NCBI RefSeq assembly: GCF_002154555.1 | Contig: NZ_MUNF01000100.1 | Coordinates: forward strand, 1-38,441 | DNA length: 38,441 nucleotides | DNA from: Streptomyces murinus | GTDB taxonomy: Bacteria > Actinomycetota > Actinomycetes > Streptomycetales > Streptomycetaceae | Direction of reading: 5' to 3' | In this document: piece by piece, positions 32,719 through 38,441 of the stretch | How the letters are laid out: the number at the start of each line of letters is the position of its first letter | How positions within the stretch are numbered: the first letter of the stretch is position 1 | Program-made: the position numbers and the translations under genes | Notes under the pieces: generated by a model | The model's input: only the letters and a program-made list of their open reading frames with translations | Databases searched by the model: none | Told to the model about the DNA's origin: nothing

Positions 32719-33585
32719 TCAGCCGGCGGCCACCGTCAGCGGGGCGAATCTGCGCGTCCAGTCGCCCGGAAGCTCGGTGATGCCGTGCGTCATCACCGAG
32801 TTGTGCGTCACCGAGGCCAGCCCCCGGGCTTTGGCCCAGGTCAGCAACTCCTCGTGGCGTACGTCGATGTCGGTGCGCAGCGGGCGGTCCGTGCCGGCCG
32901 CCAGTGAGGCGATCAGGGCCTGGGCGGTCTCGGTGTCCCGGGCGATCAGCGGGCCGACGACATGGGTGTCCATGTTGGGCCACGCGGCCGCGTAGCCGAT
33001 GATCCGGCCGTCGTCCTCGGCCACCCGCAGCTGGTCCGCGAAGGCCGGGAGCCGTGCGAGGAGCGGTGTCCGGTCGGTGCCGAATGCCTCCTCGTCCACG
33101 CGCAGGATCCGGGGAAGGTCCTCCGCGGTGGCGGCCCGCGTCGTGACCTTGAGGTCCGGGCCGCCGGGAGCGAAGCGGCCCCTGAGCATCTCCGCCCGGC
33201 CCGTCACCTTGAAGCCCAGCTCCTCGTACAGAGGGCGGCCGTTCTCCGTGGCGTACAGGGTCAGCGGAGTGCCGTCCATGGCGGACACCACATGCCGCAT
33301 CAGGCGGCGGCCGACACCCCTGCGAGCGTGGCGTTCGGCGACCAGCACCATGCCGATGGCGCCGAGTTCCGGTTGTCCCCAGGAGCCGTACTCGGTGATG
33401 ACGCACGCGGCGACGAGACCACCCTGAGGGTCGTCGATGCCGTAGCCGCGCCCGGCGGTGAGGAGGAAGCCCCACTTGTGTTCCTCGCGTGGCCACCCCC
33501 GGTCCTCGGACAGGTCGGCGCAGGCGGTGAGATCGCGCAGCGTCAGACGACGGATGGGCAGTGCGTCGAGGGAAGGAGTTGGCAC
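32719..33585 (-). CDS. Double-domain GNAT acetyltransferase
   Basis: About 288 residues. The first GNAT domain (about 8-135) has the acetyl-CoA loop ERHARRGVGRRLMRHV. The second half (about 150-288) is a related C-terminal domain as in the Acetyltransf_18 architecture, with RILRVDEEAFGTDRTPLL. The substrate is unknown. GTG 33585 is tentative; upstream in-frame codons run into parS 6. Confidence 0.82.
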   Translation of the reverse strand: MPTPSLDALPIRRLTLRDLTACADLSEDRGWPREEHKWGFLLTAGRGYGIDDPQGGLVAACVITEYGSWGQPELGAIGMVLVAERHARRGVGRRLMRHVVSAMDGTPLTLYATENGRPLYEELGFKVTGRAEMLRGRFAPGGPDLKVTTRAATAEDLPRILRVDEEAFGTDRTPLLARLPAFADQLRVAEDDGRIIGYAAAWPNMDTHVVGPLIARDTETAQALIASLAAGTDRPLRTDIDVRHEELLTWAKARGLASVTHNSVMTHGITELPGDWTRRFAPLTVAAG

Positions 33586-33625
33586 GCACGTCAGGCTGTC
33601 CGAAGGGGACCCCCGGCGTCCACCC

Positions 33626-33639
33626 GTTTCACGTGAAAC
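33626..33639. other. parS site 6
   Basis: A perfect GTTTCACGTGAAAC in the 88-bp gap between the Nudix gene stop and the double-GNAT start, both minus strand. Confidence 0.94.
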
Positions 33640-33673
33640 ATCGCTCCGTCCGCCACCCGGCAGGACGCGCCCG

Positions 33674-34156
33674 CTACCCCAGGTCGGGGGCGTGCATGGC
33701 GCGTACGCCCTCGATGTTGCCGTCCAGATAGTGCCGCAGCGACAGCGGGACGAGATGGACGGACGCGATGCCGACACGGGTGAACGGGACGCGGACGATC
33801 TCGTACTCGCCGGCGGGCTCCTCCACCTCCGGGCCATGGCGCAGGGACGGGTCCATGGACGCCAGTCGGCAGACGAAGAAGTGCTGCACCTTCACGCCGG
33901 TCGCGCCGCCGTCCTCACCGATGTGCTCCACGGTGTCCACGAAACACGGCACCACATCGCTGATCTTGGCGCCCAGTTCCTCGTACACCTCCCGGTGCAG
34001 GGCGTCGACGACGGTCGAGTCCTCGGGATCGACCCCGCCCCCGGGAGTCACCCAGTAGGGATCGACGCCGGGCTTGGTGCGCTTGATCAGGATCAGGTCG
34101 TCGCCGTCCAGCAGAACGGCACGGGCGGTGCGCTTGACCACGGGTCGGACGGTCAT
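33674..34156 (-). CDS. Nudix hydrolase
   Basis: 160 residues. The Nudix box is GGVDPEDSTVVDALHREVYEELGAK (about 43-66), with the metal-binding REVYEE intact; the earlier Glu of the consensus is Ser here. It would cleave a nucleoside-diphosphate-linked substrate, identity unknown. ATG 34156 has no ribosome site nearby, so a leaderless mRNA or an upstream TTG (34198) is possible. The parS-like site 7 is just upstream. Confidence 0.85.
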   Translation of the reverse strand: MTVRPVVKRTARAVLLDGDDLILIKRTKPGVDPYWVTPGGGVDPEDSTVVDALHREVYEELGAKISDVVPCFVDTVEHIGEDGGATGVKVQHFFVCRLASMDPSLRHGPEVEEPAGEYEIVRVPFTRVGIASVHLVPLSLRHYLDGNIEGVRAMHAPDLG

Positions 34157-34177
34157 GGGAGAAATGTGGCCCGGCTG

Positions 34178-34191
34178 GTTCCACGTGAAAC
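34178..34191. other. parS-like site 7 (one mismatch)
   Basis: GTTCCACGTGAAAC differs from parS by T to C at position 4 and so breaks the dyad. It lies in the gap between lysR and the Nudix gene. ParB may bind it more weakly. Confidence 0.65.
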
Positions 34192-34237
34192 ATCGCAAAG
34201 CGGAACCGGTTGACCGCGTTGCGTGGTCCCGGGCCAG

Positions 34238-35143
34238 TCAGCCCCAGTTCGCGGCTGCTCGCAGCAGTTCCTCGTGGGCTCGGGCCACGGTCGGCAGGGC
34301 GAGCGTGCCCGTGCGGACCACCAGGAAATAGGTGCGCAGCGGCGGCACCACCGGGTCGTGCAGGGCCACGACCGCGCCCCGGTCGAGGGCCGGTGCGCAG
34401 AGATAGCGGGGAAGTACGGCCAGGCCCGCGCCCGCGCTCGCACAGGCAAGGATGGCCCGCAGGTCGGGGGTGACGACCGTGCCGGGGGCGGCGGGGCGGG
34501 CGTCGAAGACGGAGGCCCAGTAGCGGGAGACGAAGGGCAGCGACTCATGGACGTCGATCACGGGCAGGTTCTGGAGGGCGGGTGCCCCTTTCAGACGCAG
34601 GGCGTCCGGGTCGAGGCGCTTCGCCCAGCGGGGAGCGGCGACCAGCACATGCTCCTCGTCGCAGAGCGTCGTCGCGCTGAACAGGGCGCCACGCGGTCCG
34701 ACAGTGCTGATCGTCAGATCGTGGTGACCGGCCGCGACTCCCTCCAGAACCTCCTCCGAGGCCCCGAAGGAGGCGCGCAGCGCGAAGCCCCGGTGACTCC
34801 TCCCGGTCAGTCCCGCGAGGGCGGGCAGGGCGCGTTCGGCGGTGAACTCCGGGGGTCCGGCCAGATGCAGGGTCGTCGGCGAGGACTCGTCGTCCGGGCG
34901 GGACTCGGCTATCTCCACCAGCGCGTCGAGATGGGGTGCGGCCTTGTGGGCGAGTTCGTCGCCGATGGTGGTCGGGGTGACCCCGCGCGCCTGGCGCAGG
35001 AAGAGGGGCTTTCCCAGCTGGCGCTCCAGGGTGCGGATCTGTGAGGTGACGGCGGGCTGGGAGAGGCCGAGCAGGGCCGCGGCGCGGGTGAAGGAACCGG
35101 CCCGGTGCACGGTGACGAAGGTGCGCAGCAAGGCCAGATCCAT
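34238..35143 (-). CDS. LysR-family transcriptional regulator
   Basis: 301 residues. The helix-turn-helix is at 1-60 (LRTFVTVHRAGSFTRAAALLGLSQPAVTSQIRTLERQLGKPLF), with the periplasmic-binding-like effector domain at about 90-295. ATG 35143 follows GGGGAGGG. It follows the cystathionine gamma-lyase-family gene but is separated by a hairpin. No divergent target is next to it; its regulon is unknown. Confidence 0.92.
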   Translation of the reverse strand: MDLALLRTFVTVHRAGSFTRAAALLGLSQPAVTSQIRTLERQLGKPLFLRQARGVTPTTIGDELAHKAAPHLDALVEIAESRPDDESSPTTLHLAGPPEFTAERALPALAGLTGRSHRGFALRASFGASEEVLEGVAAGHHDLTISTVGPRGALFSATTLCDEEHVLVAAPRWAKRLDPDALRLKGAPALQNLPVIDVHESLPFVSRYWASVFDARPAAPGTVVTPDLRAILACASAGAGLAVLPRYLCAPALDRGAVVALHDPVVPPLRTYFLVVRTGTLALPTVARAHEELLRAAANWG

Positions 35144-35192
35144 GGCATGCCCTCCCCTGCCCTCGCCCTTGTCCGGCTCTGGCAGGCATCAA

Positions 35193-35210
35193 CTATAAAT
35201 ATGTCGATAG
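35193..35210. promoter_or_regulatory. Candidate LysR binding site upstream of lysR
   Basis: CTAT-N10-ATAG with an AT-rich centre, 50 bp ahead of the start in otherwise GC-rich DNA; it fits a LysR-type autoregulatory site. A TTGACT -35-like hexamer lies further upstream on the same strand. Confidence 0.4.
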
Positions 35211-35292
35211 ACCCCTGTCGCTAGCGTGATTGGACTCTGACAGAGAGTCAACTAGCCTTGTTCGCACGGTTCTTCGCGAGCGGAACCGGAGG

Positions 35293-35325
35293 CGGTCCGA
35301 GCCACGAGGGGGGAGGCTCGGACCG
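35293..35325 (-). terminator. Terminator after the cystathionine gamma-lyase-family gene
   Basis: An 11-bp perfect stem, CGGTCCGAGCC and GGCTCGGACCG, with an 11-base loop, about 58 bp after the stop and before lysR. The rest of the 35212-35382 gap has no gene. Confidence 0.65.
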
Positions 35326-35382
35326 TCGTACGACAGGGCAGGACGGCGCCTTCGTGGGCAGGCCCGGCCGAAAGCGCCGGGG

Positions 35383-36531
35383 TTACTCCGCAGACTCGTC
35401 CAGGGCGCGCAGGATGTCCGCCACCAGGTCCTCGGGATCCTCGGCGCCGACGGACATCCGGACGAAGCCCTCCGGGACGGCGTCCCCGCCCCAGCGGCCG
35501 CGGCGCTCGGCCGTGGAGCGCACCCCGCCGAAGCTCGTCGCGTCCTCCACCAGCCGCAGGGCGGCGAGAAAACGCTCGGCACGCGCACGCGTGGGCAGTG
35601 TGAACGAGACGACGCAGCCGTAGCGGCGCATCTGCCGCGAAGCGATCGTGTGCGCGGGGTCGTCCGGCAGCCCCGGATAGCGCAGATCCATGACCTCCGG
35701 CCGCTGCCGCAGGGCCTCCGCGACGGTGAGCGCGGTGGCGTTCTGCCGGTCCACGCGCAGCTGGATCGTGGCGATGGAGCGATGCGCGAGCCATGCCTCC
35801 ATCGGCCCCGGGATCGCCCCGACGATCTTGCGCCAGCGGCGTACGGCCGCCATCGCCTCGGCGTCCCGGCCTGCCACGTATCCGAGCAGGACGTCGCCGT
35901 GCCCGGTGAGCTGCTTGGTGCCGCTGGCCACGGCGAAATCGGCGCCCAGGGCCAGCGGGCGCTGGCCGAGCGGGGTGGCGAGGGTGTTGTCGACGGCCAC
36001 CAGGGTGCCCTGGGCGTGCGCCGCGACCGCAAGACGGCGGATGTCGCACACATCGAGCCCCGGGTTCGACGGGGACTCGATCCACAGCAGCCGGGCGCCC
36101 TCCAGGGCCTCCAGCTGGGCGTCCCCGCCGGTGGGGGCGGTGCGCACCTCGACGCCGTACGCCTCCAGCTGGGCGCGGACCAGCGGCAGCGCCTGGTAGC
36201 CGTCGGACGGCAGCACCACCGCGTCCTCGGCGCGCAGCTGGGAGAACAGCACGGCGGAGATCGCGGCCATGCCGGAGGCGAACACCAGCGTCTCGACGTC
36301 CGGCCGCCCGGGAGCCTCCAGCTCGCCGATGGCGTTCTCCAGCAGCGTCCAGGTCGGGTTGTCGTCACGGCCGTACGAGTACGGCCCCGTCACCTCGCCC
36401 GGCAGATGGAAGTGCGCGGCGAAGACCGGGCCCGGCAGCGTCGGCTCGTGCTTGACCGGCTCGGGCAGCCCGGCCCGGACCGCACGCGTGCCGTCGCCCA
36501 CGGGCCCCTCGTCCACGGTTGCGTCGCTCAT
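35383..36531 (-). CDS. Cystathionine gamma-lyase-family PLP enzyme
   Basis: 382 residues. The PLP lysine is Lys206 in SGTKQLTGHGD; YGR at 53-55, ESPSNP at 152-157 and the Asp of VAVDNT (about 181) are the usual cofactor contacts of the Cys/Met-metabolism family. Reaction type (gamma-lyase, gamma-synthase or methionine gamma-lyase) is not certain. Its ATG overlaps the ptpA stop (ATGA), so it is translationally coupled as the last gene of the operon. Confidence 0.9.
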   Translation of the reverse strand: MSDATVDEGPVGDGTRAVRAGLPEPVKHEPTLPGPVFAAHFHLPGEVTGPYSYGRDDNPTWTLLENAIGELEAPGRPDVETLVFASGMAAISAVLFSQLRAEDAVVLPSDGYQALPLVRAQLEAYGVEVRTAPTGGDAQLEALEGARLLWIESPSNPGLDVCDIRRLAVAAHAQGTLVAVDNTLATPLGQRPLALGADFAVASGTKQLTGHGDVLLGYVAGRDAEAMAAVRRWRKIVGAIPGPMEAWLAHRSIATIQLRVDRQNATALTVAEALRQRPEVMDLRYPGLPDDPAHTIASRQMRRYGCVVSFTLPTRARAERFLAALRLVEDATSFGGVRSTAERRGRWGGDAVPEGFVRMSVGAEDPEDLVADILRALDESAE

Positions 36532-37049
36532 GCGGCCCGTCCCTCCAGGTGTTCCCGTACGGCGGCGAGCAGTCCGGTGCTCGCCTCCTCCACCATCTCA
36601 AGGCATGCCGCGAAACCGTCCGGGCCGCCGTAGTACGGGTCCGGCACATCGAGATCGCCGTCCAGGGAATCGTCCGGCGCGAGGACGCCGGTCGAGCGGC
36701 GGGCGTAGGCGCGCAGCAGACGGACCTTGCGGGCGTCGTCCTCGGTGGGCGCCAGGCGGCGCAGGTCCCGCAGATGACCGGCGTCGAGGGCGATCACAAG
36801 GTCGCGGCGGGCGAACCAGGACGGCTGGAACCGGCGTGCGATGTGGTCGCAGTCGTAGCCGCCGTCCCGCAGGACGGTGACGGTGCGCGGGTCGGCGGCC
36901 TCGCCCTCGTGCCAGCCGCCGGTGCCCGCGCTGTCGATCTCCACCCGGTCCGCCAGCCCGGCCTCCGCCACCCGCGCGCGGAAGACGTACTCGGCCATCG
37001 GGGAACGGCAGATGTTGCCGGTGCACACGAAGCAGACGCGGTAGGTCAT
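36528..37049 (-). CDS. ptpA: Low-molecular-weight protein tyrosine phosphatase PtpA
   Basis: 173 residues. The catalytic P-loop is CTGNICRS with Cys9 and Arg15, and the general-acid Asp is in VPDPYYGG (about 137). It removes phosphate from tyrosyl proteins; S. coelicolor PtpA affects secondary metabolism. It starts seven bases after the holin-like stop and overlaps the next gene by four. Confidence 0.93.
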   Translation of the reverse strand: MTYRVCFVCTGNICRSPMAEYVFRARVAEAGLADRVEIDSAGTGGWHEGEAADPRTVTVLRDGGYDCDHIARRFQPSWFARRDLVIALDAGHLRDLRRLAPTEDDARKVRLLRAYARRSTGVLAPDDSLDGDLDVPDPYYGGPDGFAACLEMVEEASTGLLAAVREHLEGRAA

Positions 37050-37056
37050 GGGGCGC

Positions 37057-37434
37057 TCAGTCCTCGTCCGGAAGGAACATGTGCAGGGCCCAGGAGACGA
37101 CCGAGATGATCAGACCGCCGAGCACGGCCGTCCAGAACCCCTCCACATGGAAGCTCAACTGGAGCTTGCCGCACACCCAGGACGTCAGCAGCAGCATCAG
37201 CGCGTTGACGATCAGGGTGATCAGACCCAGGGTCAGGATGAACAGCGGGAAGGTGAGCACCTTCAGGATCGGCTTGACCAGGGAGTTCACCAGGCCGAAG
37301 ATCAGCGCTACGACGATCAGCGTGCCGGCCTTCTTGGCCGTGCTGGCACCGGTCAGAGTGATCTTGTCGAGGAGCCAGACGGCCACCGCAAGGGCGCCCG
37401 CGTTCACGATCGTCTTGACTACGAAATTCTTCAT
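37057..37434 (-). CDS. Phage_holin_4-like (PF04020-type) membrane protein
   Basis: 125 residues with four hydrophobic helices (GALAVAVWLLDKI, TLIVVALIFGLVNSLVKPILKVL, FILTLGLITLIVNALMLLLTSW, FWTAVLGGLIISVVSWALHMF). NxLVKPILKxLTFP is the family signature. It is widespread in bacteria and not evidence of a phage. ATG 37434; first gene of the operon with ptpA. Confidence 0.87.
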   Translation of the reverse strand: MKNFVVKTIVNAGALAVAVWLLDKITLTGASTAKKAGTLIVVALIFGLVNSLVKPILKVLTFPLFILTLGLITLIVNALMLLLTSWVCGKLQLSFHVEGFWTAVLGGLIISVVSWALHMFLPDED

Positions 37435-37493
37435 GTGTCCGATCGTGGCAGACCCGGTCGGAAGCGAGCAGCGAGGCGAGGGCGACGAAGCGG

Positions 37494-37811
37494 ATGAAGG
37501 CATTCCGGCTGGACGATCTGGAGGCGGAGCGTGCCGCCAACGAGGGTGCCTACCTTCAGTTCCTGCGGGAGCGGAACATGTCGGTCGGCCTCTACGCCCT
37601 CGACTCGGGCGCGCACGACCCGCAGCAGCCGCACAAGCAGGACGAGGTGTACTTCGTGGTCAGCGGCCGGGCGTCGATCACCGTCGGCCTGGAGACGACC
37701 GAGGTGGCGCGGGGCAGCGTGGTGTACGTGCCCGCCGGTGTCGCCCACAAGTTCCACCACATCAGCGAGGATCTGAGGGTGCTCGTCGTCTTCTCTCCAC
37801 CCGAGGCGTGA
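37494..37811 (+). CDS. Cupin-domain protein
   Basis: 105 residues, a single cupin barrel. Motif 1 PHKQDEVYFVVSG and motif 2 GSVVYVPAGVAHKFHH supply probable metal-binding His/Glu residues. Enzymatic or binding role unknown. It is divergent from the holin-like gene with only 59 bp between starts. Confidence 0.88.
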   Translation: MKAFRLDDLEAERAANEGAYLQFLRERNMSVGLYALDSGAHDPQQPHKQDEVYFVVSGRASITVGLETTEVARGSVVYVPAGVAHKFHHISEDLRVLVVFSPPEA

Positions 37812-37963
37812 GGGTCGGTCTCCGGGTTCCCTAGGGGACGGCTCAGGGGAGGACAAGGGCTGCGAGGCCCCCGCTGGACCCTCCCTCGGCTCTAGCATCG
37901 GGTGCAGGACATCGGGACCGTACGCGACGTACACGTACGCACGAGACGAGAAGGACGAGGGCC
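37812..37963 (+). other. Gap between cupin and DUF5326 genes
   Basis: 152 bp. It must hold the promoter of the small gene; TAGCAT is a weak -10 candidate with no clear -35. GACGTACACGTACGC contains a short palindrome. Confidence 0.3.
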
Positions 37964-38176
37964 ATGCGAGGGATCTTCGCGGGACTGCCGTGGTGGGTGA
38001 AGTGGGTCGCGGTGCCGGTCATCGCCCTGGTCGTGTTCGGCGGCCTGATAGCGAGCGTCGTCGGTTTCGTGATCGGGCTGCTGTTCAAGGCGCTGATCTT
38101 CGTCGCCCTGGTCGGCGGACTGATCTACATCGTGCGCAAGTTCATGTCCAACTCCTCCTCGCACGGCGACTGGTGA
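37964..38176 (+). CDS. DUF5326-family small membrane protein
   Basis: 70 residues with two hydrophobic helices (WVKWVAVPVIALVVFGGLIA and IGLLFKALIFVALVGGLIYI) and a short Ser/His/Asp tail. It is recognised as a Streptomyces-specific small protein; function unknown. GAAGGACGAGGG precedes the ATG. Confidence 0.8.
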   Translation: MRGIFAGLPWWVKWVAVPVIALVVFGGLIASVVGFVIGLLFKALIFVALVGGLIYIVRKFMSNSSSHGDW

Positions 38177-38183
38177 GTCACAC

Positions 38184-38218
38184 GGGAACCGGTGACCGGT
38201 AAGGGGGTGCCGGTTCCC
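38184..38218 (+). terminator. Candidate terminator after the DUF5326 gene
   Basis: GGGAACCGG and CCGGTTCCC, nine perfect pairs with a 17-base loop, eight bases after the stop. Confidence 0.55.
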
Positions 38219-38376
38219 TCGGGGGAGGGAAGTTTCCCCGTGAGCCCGGCCGCACGCGGTGGCGGCCGGTTAGAGTCCGGAACTCCCCACGGGGTGCGGC
38301 CCCGTGGATGGCGCAGAAACCCATCCGTGCTCCCCACCCACGCACGGGCTGCCCCCTCGCGTTTCCGGAGTAACCC
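38219..38376 (+). promoter_or_regulatory. Upstream region of the final gene with two hairpins
   Basis: TAGAGT (38271-38276) is a candidate -10. Downstream, CCACGGGG-N5-CCCCGTGG (38287-38307) and a weaker GGATGG/CCATCC stem could form leader structures. No known riboswitch is recognised. Confidence 0.35.
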
Positions 38377-38441
38377 TTGGCCACGGTCGACACCGCACCG
38401 GCGAAAACCCCCGCACTCCCCGCCCAGCCACGCCCCCGCAC
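38377..38441 (+). CDS. Start of an unidentified gene (runs off window end)
   Basis: TTG start with GGAG six bases upstream. Twenty-one codons (LATVDTAPAKTPALPAQPRP...) without a stop reach the end of the window. This Pro/Ala/Thr-rich head is not diagnostic. Synteny with S. coelicolor would suggest the IclR-type regulator ssgR near here, but nothing in these codons confirms it. Confidence 0.5.
   Translation, partial: MATVDTAPAKTPALPAQPRPR

Noticed and set aside
37057..37434. Holin-like protein as a sign of prophage
   Set aside because: The PF04020-type family is chromosomal and widespread; there are no phage genes or attachment sites nearby.

Overview
This window is high-GC Streptomyces chromosome from the neighbourhood of the replication origin. 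Codon third positions are GC-rich and many starts are GTG. The gene order (sigM-rsmA, pseudokinase, murJ, cca, ino1-padR, class A PBP, femX, rpsF-ssb-rpsR-rplI, dnaB, ptpA) matches, as I recall it, the S. coelicolor segment a few tens of kb from oriC. Six perfect parS sites (GTTTCACGTGAAAC) and one single-mismatch copy, all intergenic or at a gene end, independently support an origin-proximal location.

1-7.6 kb, all on the minus strand: an envelope-stress and cell-wall operon. It holds a DUF6049-like membrane-anchored secreted protein, the lipid II flippase MurJ with a 260-residue cytoplasmic extension, a pseudokinase, the ECF sigma factor SigM, and the start of its anti-sigma factor RsmA. 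Together these resemble the Mycobacterium tuberculosis Rv3909-Rv3912 block, with the MviN-pseudokinase fusion split into two genes. 7.6-12.7 kb: divergent tRNA nucleotidyltransferase cca, an MFS exporter, inositol-1-phosphate synthase (ino1) and a PadR repressor with a near-ideal palindromic operator. 12.8-20.3 kb: a class A penicillin-binding protein, a GT87-like membrane glycosyltransferase, an alanine-racemase-like protein and FemX (the first-glycine ligase of the cross-bridge), followed by a small membrane protein.

20.3-25.7 kb: replication and translation core. rpsF-ssb-rpsR-rplI form one operon behind a RecA-NDp/PafBC-type DNA-damage promoter and a leader that could be an S6:S18 autoregulatory RNA. 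A MATE exporter lies opposite. Between it and dnaB is a 480-bp gene-free stretch with a cluster of DnaA-box-like 9-mers and a second RecA-NDp-like element just ahead of dnaB.

25.7-34.2 kb: accessory genes. A TetX-like FAD monooxygenase is divergent from a TetR regulator with paired operators; then come a P-loop kinase-like protein, a serine hydrolase of the beta-lactamase family, a MarR/GNAT pair divergent from an MFS-HbpS-like pair, a double-GNAT protein and a Nudix hydrolase. 34.2-38.4 kb: a LysR regulator; the operon for a holin-like membrane protein, the low-molecular-weight phosphatase PtpA and a cystathionine gamma-lyase-family enzyme; a cupin; a DUF5326 membrane peptide; and the first codons of a gene that runs off the window.

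The least explained parts are regulatory DNA rather than genes: parS sites built into terminator-like palindromes, the DnaA-box cluster upstream of dnaB, DNA-damage-type promoters on both ssb and dnaB, and a possible leaderless 50-codon reading frame ahead of the PBP. No tRNA, rRNA, CRISPR array or insertion sequence was recognised.
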